A program made the position numbers and the translations under genes. DNA of 64,000 nt, taken from assembly GCA_007922225.1 (NCBI GenBank), contig ML679956.1, positions 19,470,689 through 19,534,688 of the forward strand, given 5' to 3'. The notes below the pieces were generated by a model. It made no database searches, was not told the DNA's origin, and saw nothing but the letters and a program-made list of their open reading frames with translations. Positions within the stretch are counted from its first letter, which is position 1. Each line of letters opens with the position of its first letter. Of the stretch, positions 34,911 through 47,803 are shown in pieces. Source of the stretch: Emydura subglobosa (lineage: Eukaryota > Chordata > Testudines > Chelidae).

Positions 34911-37099
34911 TCTGTTTGAGATTTGCCTTTTCCTAGTGATGGGTCAAGGGATAAGTACCAGAGCTTCAGAGGCTAATATGTGGAAAATAGATGTCCATCC
35001 CCTAATGTCAGGACTGGTACAGTAGATCACCAAACAATAGCAGAGTCTTTTTAAAGTAATGGATCAGTGCAGTGAAATTAAAACATACCACCACCCACTC
35101 CAAAAAACACTTTAAGCAGGAATTTGAAACAAGAAGGGAGTAAGGTAAATGGATAAGGGTGGGAGAATCTGGTCTTCAGCTGCTTTTTTCCCTGTTCATG
35201 GAGTGTGTGAAGGGACTGATTTTTTAAAAACTATTTTGTTTGCTATCTAAAATTGTTGAATTGAATGTTTTGTAAGGACAAACCTTAGAATATGTATTGT
35301 TTATGAATTGTTCACTGTAAGCGTTGTGTCTTCAAGCTGTGATGGGTCACCTAACTTGTATGTTGTTTTTTCTGTTCCCTGATTGGATGACAAAACTTTT
35401 ATAAATGATTTGTTTTGTACCTCAACAAAAATTTGTCTGGTGATTTCAACAAGTCTGTTCTATAGACCCAAAATTTGCTTCTCAACACATTCATATGATC
35501 AAAACTTCATTTGCACAGTTGTTCATGGAAAGTGGAATAAAAGTGGGTACAAATATGGATGAAGTAAAATTCTGTTTAGAAGTTAATGAACTGTTCACAA
35601 ATAACTTTTCTTACTATTTGACCAGCTTTAACGAAGCACGACATGGTTGAATCTACTATAAGATATTTTTTCCTCCAAGCTGCAATTGTTTTGCTTTTTA
35701 CTTTTAAACCCAAATATTTTTTTCCAGTGCAAATAACATTAGAGTGCTGGCATAATTTTTTGTAGACTTTGCTTAATATATACTGGTTTTAAATAATTCA
35801 TTAACGGAAGAAATGATAAACCGTCCTTGGAGGACTGAATCATTTGGAATATTTTTAAGAAGTCAAATATTTTGCAAAAGACAAAAAGAATACGGGGAGG
35901 AAGTCTGCTGCCTATTAAGCTTTTTAGACCTATTGATTTTATCAAGAACATTTCTATAAGTAAATCGGTGTGGCTTTGAAGAAACTTCGGCACTGACAGC
36001 TTCACCATTCACCCCTGAATATCATAGTTACAGGCATGTTGGTATTTCTGTTATAAGCTTTCTTGGAAGGAAAGGGGCTTATAGGGTATAAGCCCTATAC
36101 AATAAAATCAAGCCAAAAAGGAAATTCCCCCCCCCCCCCTTCACCTCCTGCATTTAAAAAATAAAACCAAACCCTGTTCTGTGTTTTTTACTCATGGGCA
36201 CAAATAAATAAATAGAAGTTAGTAGTTTCAGATACATTTATGTGCTTTGGGCTTTGACCCAGTCTTTAACATTACTGTCACCTTGCTCAGCACATGTGAC
36301 AATTTAATTATTTGTATTCAAAACCTCTCACAGCTAACTTTTTTTGCATTACTTAGGCAGAAGTTCCAAAGAATAGCAGAGAAATTAGAGTTGATAATCT
36401 TCAAGGCATGGTAACACGATGAATCACACATTCATTGGAGAAACACAATGCATAAAAAAGAAGCTTGAAATATACGTAGTTGCCTTTTTAATGCCTTTCA
36501 TTCCTCCAACGAATGTGCGCTCCATCATGTTACCCCACCCTGAAGACCATTGCCTCTCTATAATTTGTTATACAATATCCTGTACCTATGCTATCAGGAC
36601 TTACTGCCCAAAGTTGTGATGTTGTGAAACTCTCTTTTGGGAAAACAAAAGACACATGTTGGTTCAGACAACAGACTACTAAGACATCATGAGGGTGCGT
36701 ATGGAACAGGAATTTGCCTGTTTCCAGACAGAACTGCTTTTTATTAGTGATGACCATCAGCCAACTCAAGTGCTTGTGGCAAATACCCGGATTGACCAAT
36801 GGGAGCCATCTTCTCAAAGGTGGTGTCCAAGAGACTAACCTGTGATGCAGCACACTATCACTAGGGGAATCTCCAGGAAAGTCAGTCGACCATGCAAACA
36901 CAGGATACTTTTTTATCCTGCCCATGGTAACTGTGGATGGCCTAATTATCCATATACATGTCTAGTGTTTTAAAAATCTTTAAAACAAAACAAAACAAAA
37001 ACCTCTTGAGCTCAGTGACATCCAGGGTAGTGGGCTCTGCAGGTTAAAGTATATGTTGGGGGAAAATGATGCATGTCCTTTTAAATGTATTGCTTTTCA
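34911..37099. other. No recognised feature
   Basis: AT-rich DNA with a C13 run (36127-36139). Minus frames 35739-36008 (89 codons) and 36530-36925 (131 codons) have no known motif and no splice context. Confidence 0.55.
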
Positions 37100-37760
37100 G
37101 TTGTATGGGCTGTCCCCTTGTTTCTGTAGTACAATAAAGAATTACCGAGTACTTGATCAACCTTCTCCATACTAATCGTTATTTTGAATACATCTCTAAT
37201 ACTTCCCCTCTTCAGTATTGTCAACCCCAACTGTTCAGAAATCACGACTCAGGTCCTTAAACATCTCTGAAGTCATGAGATGTTTAAAAACAATAAATTT
37301 GGTCTTTGGAGTTGCCTTCTGTTGATTGGCAAGTTTTCAAGCTCTTTTTAGCAATCATGAGGAACAGAAACCTAATTTTTTTTCCAACGAAAGATGAGAT
37401 TCTGAGAGATTAACATAACTCCAGGGGCTGGGGCTTTAAGAAAAGTACCAATTATTATGAGACTCATGATAAAATGATGAGAGTTGGCCACACTGCTTTT
37501 GTTAGTTTCGTCTCTTTTGAAACAATCCTGTCTTTTTAATATCACTTCATAATCTCAGTCGTTTTCATCTCCTTTGTCCCCCTTTACCCGAATACAATAT
37601 TCCAAGTGAGGGCATACTGTCCATTTATATAAATAGTACTGAAAATATAACTCTATTTTCTGTGTTATTTCTTATGTATCCTACCGTCTTGCTTGATTTT
37701 TGACGGCCCCTGCACAATGAGGTGTATCCACAATGGTTTTAACCTGACTTGTTGCAGCGG
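37100..37760 (-). mobile_element. Older CR1 LINE 3' fragment, split by another element
   Basis: Plus-strand text 'gctgtccccttgtttctgta' and 'ccttctccatactaatcgtt' on the left, and 'aatattccaagtgagggcat' and 'ctgtccatttatataaatag' on the right, are two parts of one CR1-like ORF2 3' region on the minus strand. The part between (37213-37495) is an inserted inverted-repeat element. The end near 37760 has 'gccctgcacaatgagg'-like CR1 text. Confidence 0.75.
37213..37495. mobile_element. Inverted-repeat element inserted in CR1
   Basis: The left end CAGTATTGTCAACCCC and right end GAGTTGGCCACACTG are inverted complements of type CAGTGTTGGCAACTC. It is 283 bp long and non-coding. It sits inside the CR1 fragment at 37100-37760, so it is younger. 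The 8-bp flanks (CCCCTCTT, CTTTTGTT) are similar but not identical, so hAT-type assignment is tentative. Confidence 0.7.
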
Positions 37761-39125
37761 GACAGAGCTAAGATTCTTTTTCTCAGGTAACACAGCCCTT
37801 GACCACTAGGCTATTAATGCTTCGAAGTTGAAACCCAGTTAAGAAGTTCTGATTCAGTCGAATACAGGGAAGTCATATGCTTATAAACTAGCCACATCAT
37901 AACAATACAATTAAATGTTTCAGTTGATGGGAGCCCTAGAAAGTAGCTTTTTTCACAAAGGGAAGAGAGAAAAGATTTTATGCTTTGTTAATAACATGTG
38001 GGTAAACACAAATGGAAAAAAATTGTTTTTACATTGCTACAGTAAATGTTTTATTTCAAGGAATGTTGCATTCTGGAGTGGAGATGGAGAGGCTATAATA
38101 GGTTTGGGAGAGAAGAGAGAGCTGTATCTGTTATTGAGTATTTATGAAGGTAAGATTAAAGAAAGTGACACAACACTATGCAAATACAATTGGGCTAGTG
38201 TGGTTTCCATTATATATATTAGACTGATCCTAGACGCTTCAACTTAATCACCTTTTAGAAGAATTCATAATTTTTTTCTTTTTTTTTATCATAATTTTTT
38301 CTGTGTGGTGCCAGCTCTTTTTTTTATGTGCTGTCTTTACAGTCAGTTAGCATGCCAGACTGTGTCATAATATTTATTCAGCCACCTATGGACAACATCT
38401 TAAGAGTGCCTTCAGAAGTTACACGTACAGGTACCACTAAACACATTAGGTGTCCTTTCACCTATCTCTTATAAATTACACATATTTATACACTTCCAAT
38501 TTTACAGTAGCATACAATAAGTAACACACCTTGCACATTACAGACTTACTAATATCCGAGTCTGGGAGGGTTGGTTTGGTATGATGTAATAGAATGACAT
38601 TACAGTGCAATTAATGGAGAGCTTTTGTGTCAGAATGTTGGTCTCATGTATATTTTCAGTGTCAATTGAATAATTGGAGTGTGGGAAAATAAACTAGTTT
38701 TGCCCTTGATATTTTTATATAAAATAAACAGGTAAAGGATAGGCATATGCCTGAAAGAAAACTGCTATATATTCCTTCCTCTAGACCTTTAAAATAACAG
38801 GAACTAGATATTCAAGGGGGCAACTCATTTGAGAGTTAGAGAATACAGAGCTTTCTCAAAAAAAAAAAAAAAAAAAATAATGAACACGAGAATAGTGTCG
38901 CATGCCACACAGGTCTGCAGAAGGGTGAGTGACTTGCCACCTTGAATTTCCACTGTGAAAAGAGAGAAATCTCATGTTTGCTTTGTGACTTTACTGTTTG
39001 AAAAAGCATCTTTGTGCTTTTTACCTGCTCAGATGACTTTTAGACCTAAAACAAACATTTAAAGCTGGTAAAATTGGTAATTGGACTTCAGCCTCTAATG
39101 GAAGACATTAAGAAGGTAAGATTTG
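37761..39125. other. No recognised feature apart from a poly-A run
   Basis: AT-rich DNA. A 110-codon frame (37915-38247) follows an acceptor-like 'aatgtttcag' but has no domain and no visible partner exon, so I do not call it a gene. A 20-A run at 38858-38877 could be a retroposon tail, but no source sequence is recognised. Confidence 0.5.
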
Positions 39126-39300
39126 TCATAGAGTGATAGACTTCAAGGCCCAAAGGGACTGCTAGATCATCTAGTCTGACCTCCATATATCACAGGCTAC
39201 CAACACCACCTAGCACCTGCACACTTAACCCAATGACTGAGGTGAGACCAAAGTATTAAAACCCACAGGAGACTAGACAGGGAGAGAATAGGATGGAGTG
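39126..39300 (-). mobile_element. CR1 LINE 3' tail (short)
   Basis: Plus-strand 'catagagtgatagacttcaa' and 'agatcatctagtctgacctc' are the reverse complement of a CR1 3' end. About 170 bp remain. It belongs to the subfamily with 'gatcatctagtctgacctcc', as at 30390. Confidence 0.9.
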
Positions 39301-42300
39301 AGGTGCACCAATAGTCGAGGCTCCCACAGTGTCAGGGAAATTTGAATGGTCTTAAGATGGCCTCCAGCTTTTCATGTCACTGACTGCACATGCAGTAGTA
39401 AGTGTGCTCTTATTTTGCATTTGCAAATTTGGTAGTTGGGCGCGTCAGTTGAATACACCAGTGTGCATTCATTTCTGTGGGTGCAAGCAGTTGCATGTAC
39501 AAAATTGGAGGTTAGAGTTGAATGTTTTATGGCATGGGTTCTAAACTGCAAAATGATGCAGGATGTGCAAGTCTCTCACAATTTCAAAGTGCCAATGCTA
39601 TGTCTTTTCCCATATAAATTATGTGTATGTAAGACTAAGTGTAAAATGCTAGAAGTAACTAAATTCCTTGTAACTCAAGTTCTAACACTGTGATGGGATT
39701 AGATTAAATTTGCACTATTCTGATTCTCATTACAATCCCTGTCAGAAGGCTGGATTCATGTTGTGCCATTTTCTGTTCTCATTATCATTTTTGTCACAAG
39801 AATGAAGTTTTTAATCCATCATACACCCAGCAAAAGACACCAGTCAGCAACTGTATTACTGTGACCTTTCCAGTGCTATACGATTTGACAGACTGGCCCT
39901 TTCTGCTTTGTTCCTTTTTACAGTTTCTCAGCCCATGAAAGTGAGAGCGGATGGACATTCATCTCAGTGAATAGAAAATTGAACTGCTTCTCTTCAAAGG
40001 ATTACCACTGCCTCTAAACTTATGATGTTCTCTTCTCATTTGCAGTTAAAATGGCAAATTTTACAAACATCACCCTTTCCAACAGGAAGTCTCCTCTACT
40101 ACTAGCTCCTCTTCCTCTTTTCCTTATATCACAGAAGTTAGAGATAAGGAAAAAAACTATTATGTCATCTAATTTATGCCCAAGGCACAGTGCCTTCTTG
40201 ATGGCTTTTTCCTGACTAATGTTAAGCATCCCAGTGATGGGTTTCCACCAATTCCACAGTAACTTGCAAATTAGCAGTGTTTCCTGATGTGTGGCCTAAA
40301 TGTTCTATACATATTATTACTCTGGCATGCATCCTAAACAATCCTAGCCAGTTCCTCATATTCCTATCCTTCCTTTGTATTTACATCCATCAAATACTTG
40401 TTCTATCTTTTATCTATTCCTCACCCAAGGACTAGTCATTTCACCAAGATATTTTAAAAATATTTAATTTCTTTAGCCCATATTTGTGATAGCTTCTAAT
40501 CTTGGTTTATCAATTGAGAATTGCTTTCTGTTCCTCATAGTCATTACATTTCCTTATAAGAAGAATTGTTCCAATTTGCCTGGGTCGTCTTTTTGTCTTG
40601 TGGATGGTCTCCTGATCTGTCCGCATATAGAGGTATTATAGAGGTATGGTAAACACCCACTGCAGTACTATTGCCAGAAGATGCTAGAGAAAAGATTAAA
40701 TTAACAAGTGGGTTGTGAATTTGCTGAGATATTTGTGATAAATTGAGAAGCCACATTGCCTGATTCGTTGAGTGGTTATTGATGATTGATTATGTTGATT
40801 TTTAAAGGTTTCTAATTAGTCACTGATTAAAATTTCTGAGGTTTAAAGGGTTCCAATCCCAGAATCACATGCAACAGAACTTAGCTCAATATCTGGTTGG
40901 GAACCCTACTGTGCATAGCGATGACACTCACACTGAGGGCAAAGGTTTAAATACTTTTTTAGCATAATTAATAAAAGCACAAATGTCCCAACCCAAATGA
41001 GACTATTGCTGTAGTGAAGAATTAAGATAGTGGTATACTGGACCCTCCTTTACATATGCTCATAGCCTTCTCATGGAGGCATAGTGGTAGGAGACAGGCA
41101 GTGTTCTACGAGCGTCCCACTCTGCCTTTAACTTGACAAATGAGTCAGATGGCCTTGATTTTGAGGCTTACATACTGGCTTGGCCTATTGTAGGACCTTG
41201 TGAATAACGTGAATGGCTTCCTTGGTCCATAAATGACTTTTTCACCCTAATAATGTTGGGGTGTCCTTATCCTATAGGTTAGTATATTAATGATTTCAGC
41301 TCATTATCATTTACATCAATTAGTTGCCAAAAAAAGTTTGTGGTTGTAATTTGCAGTTGTTCCTATCCTAAAATATCCCAAAACTGGTATTAGTTCATGT
41401 TCTTGAAGTTACCCAGTATCATTTTATACGAAAATTCCCCTAAACATAATATTCCAGTTCCTTAATAACTCAGAAGCACTTTTGGGTAACTCATTTTATG
41501 CTAGGGTCATAGGCCTCAAAGCCTTACGTTAACTACTTAAGCTAAATATCTTACAGGAAGTAGACTTGTAGGTTTCTTGCACTACTGCTACATAAACCAC
41601 CTTGAAACTAGCTCTGTAGGCTACAGACCAAATAAGAAAGCACAAAGGGCCAGATTGTCACCCTACAGTCCTGCCTGAGTAAGGACAATTCATAGCTGCA
41701 TTGAGTCAGGAGTGGAGCAGGAACCAGAATGTGACTCTCCTTTCACTTCCACCTGTGTTGCCAATGTCCTTAAGAGAAATTTTTTGGCAGTATAGATTTA
41801 AATAATGTGACAGTTTCTGCAATTTTATTGTAAATATTTTGAATGTGTAATGCTTTAAGAATTTAAAGCATCAAACACCATGATCAGTCTTCACATCTTC
41901 CTAAATTGTTGGACCAAACTACCACACCTCTGCACCAGTCTATCACTTCCTGTAACTATATCTAACTTATGTCACCATCATTATGTCACCAACTTTTAAA
42001 AGGGCCATATTTTATCAAACCCACTGGCCACCACTAATCTGCTGCAAACACTGTAGGCCATTGCAAATGAACCAATGCCAGTTCTCCTGTATACATGTGT
42101 AAATAGGAGTATTTGTTTACTAAGTAGATTTGCTGTATAGTAATGCTGTTGCAACTGCTAAGGAATCTCCATCATGCTAGTCCCTTTTTCAACTGCACTA
42201 ATTCAAATAAAGTGATATTTTAAAGTGTCTCTCATTGCCACTGCTAAATGTCATGGAAGAACACTACTGTATGGAATCATACTGAATGCAGAGTTCAGCT

Positions 42301-42337
42301 AACTCAGCAGAGACTCCATTTCAAAATCAATGTGATT
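39301..42337. other. No recognised feature
   Basis: AT-rich DNA with short overlapping frames (39436-39693, 40020-40229, 40544-40756) and no identifiable transposon ends or exons. Text near 41640 ('agggccagattgtcacccta') may be an old repeat. Confidence 0.5.
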
Positions 42338-43900
42338 GTGGATATGTCTACCCTGCAAGGTAAGCCTAGGGCTGTAGGACTAAAACATGCAGGCTCTGTG
42401 TTTCTAAGCCCGCACTTGAGCTTCCACACTGAACATTGACCCTAGGTTAGAATTTCTGGATCTGGGTCTCACACCCATATTCACACTGAACAACATAGAT
42501 CTAAGTCAAACCAGGCTTCCTAGTGTCTTCCACCGATATAGCTGCTCTAATCCTTTCTTTATGGTGCAATGTGGGAAAACTTGACTGTCCATTTCACAGC
42601 ACTTTTCTAGAGGTCATCTCAACCTGCCAACACATCCTGCCAAGCCATCTTTTGAGTCTGCATGCTCCTGGCAATCATAGCCAGCAACATGGAGGAGGCA
42701 CCATTTGGACAACTTGTTCTGCTTGCATCTACAGTCCTATAAGGAAATGGTCAGACCAACTTTGAGATTCTGGTAGACGTTTCAGTGGCATTTTCTGACC
42801 TACTGATGGCACCTATCAGAGGAAGAGGACAACACAGACATGGCGGACTCCAACTGCTTGATGCTGCTCACAACTGCTAGCTGCTGATGCCCCCTGTGTA
42901 GACCGGTGCTTCTGAATCAGAGCCCCAAGTGGGATCAGTGGGATCACATTGACTTGGAACCTTGGAATCTATCAGCAATAGATTGGCAATGGATCAACTG
43001 GAAGCTGGCCACTGCGGATCACTACAGGTCTGTGGCCATCCAGTTTGGTGTTGGCAAATCGACTGTGGGGACTGTGGTGGTAGAGGTTTCTGAGGCGATC
43101 AGGTGTGTGATTTACTAATGACCCCTGAAGTCATTGCCGGTTTCGAGAGAATGGGGTTTTCTAATGGTGGTGGGGTCATTGATAGGTCTCATGTGGCCTA
43201 TAGTTTGCTGTCCTAAAAGAGCACAAGAGTACATAAACTGCAAAGGGCACTACTCCATTTTTATGGAGGCCCTTGTTGACCACAGAGTCCCAATTTTTGG
43301 ATGCCAATGTGGGCTGCACTGGAGAAGTGTATAATGTCAGGGTTTTCCAGCAATCAGGAGTCTACCTTCAATGGACTGGCTGGGACACTATTCCTTCTAA
43401 ATGATATTGTCGCAAATGGAGTAACTGTTCTTACTGTTTTTTAGGGGACCTCGTGTACCCCCTTTTATCTTTGGTTATGCAACCACACCCTGATCTCTGA
43501 GCCCTTGGCAAAAGAAAGTTTAATTACACTCTTAATAGGAGTAGAATGATGGTTGAATATGTGTTTGGCAGACTGAAATCCTGCTGGAGCTGTTCACAGA
43601 ACCATTTGGATTCCAGTGTCATCAATGCTGTCCATGTTACTGTGCCTTGCTCTGCTCTTCACAATCTTTGGGAAGCCAAAAATGAGCTATTTACACCTGA
43701 GTTGACCCATGACAGTAATGGATTGCTGAACCAGTACACTCAGCCAAAAGTGCACGTCAGAACTGGACAACTGGAGCAGAATGCACATGTGCAACAGAAA
43801 TCAGGGATGCTTTGTGTGTCCATACTATCGACTTGTGTGGATCAATGGAAGATGGGAAAAAGTATGTTTATGAATGTGCTTCTACAGCAATGTTAACAGT
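42338..43900 (+). pseudogene. PIF/Harbinger transposase relic (HARBI1-like)
   Basis: Decayed DDE transposase of the PIF/Harbinger superfamily. A left end like GGATATGTCTACCCTGC lies at about 42342. Coding similarity starts near 42906 (WDQWDHIDLEPW) and continues with WKLATADHYRSVAIQFG and GKSTVG (42999-43077), the helix-turn-helix-like N-terminal block. Then AQEYINCKGHYSIFMEALVD (about 43227-43280) follows, and finally VEYVFGRLKSCW (about 43553-43588), which carries the family's last catalytic acidic residue region, with CSALHNLWE after it. Three frames and several stops separate these parts, and the middle DDE part is damaged. I find no matching right end. Confidence 0.88.
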
Positions 43901-45092
43901 AAATGAAGTGCTATTGCTGTGCACTACGAATAGGAGAGGGATGTGATTGTCATGAATTTTTAATTATGGATGAATTGACTGCTTGTACATTGGGGTGTAA
44001 GAGGAACTGTGGATTTTCATTATGGATTGATCTGAAAAGATGTGGGTGCTTTCCTATATTGTTGAACTTGTTCTGACCTGTATTTTGAAAAGTCCCTCAA
44101 TATCGACCTATTTAAATACTTTCTTGCAAGCTGCCTACTGCGTATTTGTACTAAGGAAATATTGAATCTTACACTTAAAGCTGCCATGTCAGCAATATTT
44201 CTTAGTGTTAAAATTGCGGGTTTGGTTTTGTTTTTGAAGGGGGAGGAATTAGTGACTGCACTGCCTCAGGCAAATCAATAGCTGTGAATAAAAGGACACT
44301 TACTTCTGGTACTTCTTCCTCTCTAATTGGAAATTAATAATGATTATATTGCAGTGTGTATTTGGGTCTGTTTATATGCTATGGTGCATTCCAGCCTTGC
44401 TAAATCATTGTTTAAAATCCTTTTTGGGTGGTTCCCCCCCGCACCCCCCAACCAGCCTAATCAAAAGTGTGGTGGTAGGAACTTAAAAGCCCTTCTTTTA
44501 CTTCTTTGTTTTTTATGAAGGGCCATGCCTACACTCAAAGAGAAGATGAATGAAAAGGACACACACAAAAGCAAAGAGAAGGAAAATATAGAAAGCCAAT
44601 CCAGAGTCATAGAGAAGTCAAAAGAAAAGAGAAAAAAGGGACAAGGCTAAATTCACATAGAGAGCCAGCTGAATATGAGACAGAAATATCCTCATAAAAG
44701 ACCCAGAAGCACTGTTTAACTTGTCCTTCAGTTAAAATTTGTAATTAAGGCACATTGGGCTTTTTAGGATTAATAAGAGTTGAGAGATGCCATGTTCTTC
44801 CAGGCTCTTAAAGGGTCATTGTTGAAGGTCTCATTACATCTGGAAACTACCTATGTCAATTCCAGGGTATTAATAAAGCACTGACAATGATGTTGCCATA
44901 TATGCTTCTTGTTTCCAGCTGCAACACCACATCATGACTAAAATCAATGGAACTGATCAATCTGGCCCATCATGTTAATCACTAGTTTTTGATATTATTT
45001 GCTATATCTGATCTTGTGTAGTTTAGTATATTTTCTATAACGTATTAAATGCATTTAACCTCCTTTCAGTGGGATTCAAAGGTATTCAGCTC
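43901..45092. other. No recognised feature
   Basis: AT-rich DNA downstream of the transposase relic. 'gggccatgcctacactcaaa' at 44521 resembles a Harbinger-type left end in direct orientation and may start another decayed MITE. The frame at 44327-44518 has no domain. Confidence 0.45.
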
Positions 45093-45095
45093 TTA

Positions 45096-45260
45096 GGGCT
45101 TGTCTACATTTACAGCACTGCAGTGGTACAACTGCACCGCTGTAGCACTTAGTGAAGACACTACCTACAATGATGGGAGATCTTCTCTTGTCGGTAGAGG
45201 TATTCCACATCCGTGAGTGAAGGAGTCATACCAACATAATTTTGTAGTGTAGACCAGAGC
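45096..45260. mobile_element. PIF/Harbinger MITE with TTA target triplet
   Basis: A 165-bp element. The left end GGGCTTGTCTACA and right end TGTAGACCAGAGC are inverted complements with two differences. Both sides are flanked by TTA (45093-45095, 45261-45263), the usual PIF/Harbinger target. The interior 'acagcactgcagtggtacaa' is itself partly palindromic. It is non-coding and probably moved by a Harbinger transposase such as the one decayed at 42.3 kb (inference). Confidence 0.8.
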
Positions 45261-45263
45261 TTA

Positions 45264-46269
45264 GAGACATTTAGCTTCTTACAGGACTGGGATCCTTACT
45301 CTATTTGTTCTTGCCTTAATCCTTTGATCTTTTATATTACTTCTTGTTCCTACCTGCCTATCGTGTTCTGTTTTTATGTATTTTCTTCATCATTTCTCTT
45401 TTGGTGCGAATTGAATGATGTTTGACACCACGTTATATGTCCATGCAAGCTGATGATGATTTTGCATCAGAAACACTCATTTTATTCTGTGAAGTGAGGT
45501 TGATTGAAGGGGTTGTGTTCAGATTTGGGTCAGGTTTAATCTAGGGGCCAGGATTTATAGCGAAGGCTAAGGCTTGTGTTTGGGATCAACAGCTCCTAAA
45601 TCTTGCTTTCTGTTATTGTGATAGCAATGATCTGAAATGAGGGTAATTTTGTGAGCTCAGCTGTTCTTTCAAAGAGCTTTCCACTGCCTGGGACTGAAAT
45701 ATCACCAACTCTCTGGCCACATTTGAACTTGAACAAGGAACTAGATCTCTTCCAATTTTGGATCTGACCCAGAAATTCATCACTTTGGAATTTTAAATGG
45801 TTGAGCTTCTAAGTTCTTGTTTTGGCCCATTTGTGATAGTGATGTGCTGATGGGCTGTCACAACATTGTGATGTAAATGTTGGGGCATTAAGTTAGGAGG
45901 GACTTTGTTCCATCAGAAAAACATGCTGAAGCCTCTTATTTGGTAAACTTGTGGTTTGGGTTATTTTCCCCCCTCTGCCATAACTTCATATCTCCCTAGG
46001 TTTCTTATCCCCTCATATTGCCATGTGTTTGTCTGCACAGGTAACTAGCCAGGCTAAGTCTGTTGCATGAGCTCTGAATTCCTCTGTCCTCTGCTCTTCC
46101 TGTATCTCCTCTTCCCCAGTTAATCTTGTTTTGCTATCTGCTTGTGTTATGGAGAAGCACAGACTACAGTGATTTCCTTAACAATGGTGAACTTCCATTA
46201 AAATCAGAGAAGAGTTTAAATTGGTGTCTCAGATCAACTTTCATAAATGCATGACTAATGACATGTTGT
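45264..46269. other. No recognised feature
   Basis: Mixed AT-rich DNA with no recognisable element or exon. Confidence 0.55.
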
Positions 46270-46935
46270 CAGAGGGTGACTGGTGACATTAAGATAGTGC
46301 CAGCCACACCTGTGCCATAATTAATTAGCTGCTGCTAGCCTGACTAAGGTAGGTCAGGTGATAATTTAATGGAAACCTGGGCCTTATAAAAGGACTGAGA
46401 GAGCTCAGTCTAGGAGATGGATTTACAGGTTAGTTTAGTGAGTGGGCGGGCTGGCCAGACAGCAGCCTGGATCTGTAGGAGGCTGAATACTTCTAGGGCT
46501 CTAGGACTGCACACAAGAGCAGGGAAGGCAAAAGGCACAGAACCCAGAAAAGGGCTGAGAGTGGTGCTTCAGAGGAACCAGCCTCAGAGCCAAGTGATTT
46601 ATAGCAGAGCAGGGGAAAGACTCACAAATGTAACCCAGTAGGGGTAGGAACAGGGCTTAAGGGCAGGGTGAAGAAAAACCCTGAAGTACAGAGGAATCCT
46701 TTTCTTGGTTTAGGACTCTTTAGTTGCACTTTTGCTATCCTGGAAGGGTTATGTTTATTTTTCACTTTTGTGGAAGGCAAAGTCACATCTTCAGCACGGA
46801 AAACTATGTGTGGAAAACTGAGGAGACCCAACTTTGGGAGGGATACTGAGGCAGGGAGTGCTGGCAGTTCCATGATTGGCCAGCAGGGAGTGCTACAGGG
46901 GTCAGCCATGCCCCATAACTCATGTCCACAGACTC
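46270..46935 (+). mobile_element. LTR-like segment, family L, copy 1
   Basis: GC-richer 660-bp block with a TATA box (TATAAAA, 46385-46391) followed directly by 'ggactgagagagctcagtct'. This matches the layout at 47955-47990. The 3' part has 'ggcagggagtgctggcagtt' and 'gccagcagggagtgctacag'. Ends and a target duplication were not found. Open frames here (46417-46641, 46622-46909, 46668-46940) lie on both strands and are not genes. Confidence 0.5.
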
Positions 46936-47168
46936 TATAGCCAATTGGGTGAGAGCCATGCAGAAATCAACTTCAGCACATCAGAAAATAAAAGATATTG
47001 GTCACATTATTGTGATGCTAAAACAAATATATTTTATGTTCATCTGTTAAAGACTGATTTGGTATGGGGATTTTTAGGACAATGGCTATATGTGACACAT
47101 TTTAGGTATAATCATAATTATATTTCTTAAACATCAGTTTGGGAAAGTGATACTAATGATGAATACAG
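46936..47168. other. No recognised feature
   Basis: Short AT-rich spacer between the LTR-like segment and the MITE. Nothing recognised. Confidence 0.6.
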
Positions 47169-47330
47169 GGTTACTGTAGCCGGGTTAGTCTCAGAATATT
47201 AGAGAGACAGGATGGGTGAGGTAATATCTTTTATTGAACCAACTTTTGTTGGTGGGAGACAAGCTTTTGGGCTTCTCTTCCCACAGAAGTTGGTCCAATA
47301 AAAGACCTTGTCTCTCTAATATCCTAATGA
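47169..47330. mobile_element. Palindromic MITE, family A, copy 2
   Basis: Shares 'atattagagagacaggatgg' and 'gaggtaatatcttttattga' with the copy at 32104-32315. The right arm 'gaagttggtccaataaaaga' and 'ccttgtctctctaatatcct' is the inverted complement of the left. It is shorter than copy 1 because the central part is reduced. Confidence 0.92.
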
Positions 47331-47803
47331 GGCAGATGTTTTTGTATACAGGGGAAAATATTTAATAATATCTTAGCCTTAGAGGAAATGTCACTGGAGT
47401 ATAAACAGCTAGACTACAGAGTTATGTAAGGGGGAAAAAAAACTACTGATTTTACTTACTTGTTTACGACCATGAATCATTTATTAAATTGTCATGAATC
47501 ACAAATTTCATGTCCATATTTATCTGGTTAATGCCCATATTGGTGACTTTGATTTGATTAAGTTGTAGCTACAACATTAAAAATTCTGTTTTTGCCCATC
47601 ACAGCTTTTAATTTATTTCCAAGTCTGGATGCCTTGCTCTGAATAGAAACTGCATGGAAAATGCTAGCAATGAGCCAGGTTTTCTGAGCAAACACCCTGG
47701 AATTTTCTGAAATTCTCTTGCATTTAGTTTTACAGATAAATAAAACTCATAATTATTTGAAACCAGGGATAAAAGATCCTATTTGGTTTGTTAGATGTCA
47801 TTA
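47331..47803. other. No recognised feature
   Basis: AT-rich spacer. Nothing recognised. Confidence 0.6.

Noticed and set aside
35739..36008. 89-codon minus-strand frame
   Set aside because: Looked at as a possible transposase or RT end, but no conserved block could be matched.
36530..36925. 131-codon minus-strand frame
   Set aside because: No recognisable motif, no exon signals, overlaps a plus frame.
37915..38247. 110-codon frame with an acceptor-like 'tttcag' just before it
   Set aside because: No domain, no partner exon, no matching donor; AT-rich DNA produces such frames by chance.
38858..38877. 20-A run as tail of a processed pseudogene
   Set aside because: No gene-derived sequence or target duplication recognised on its left.
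46622..46940. Frames of 90-95 codons on both strands
   Set aside because: They lie in an LTR-like block and oppose each other; no domain.
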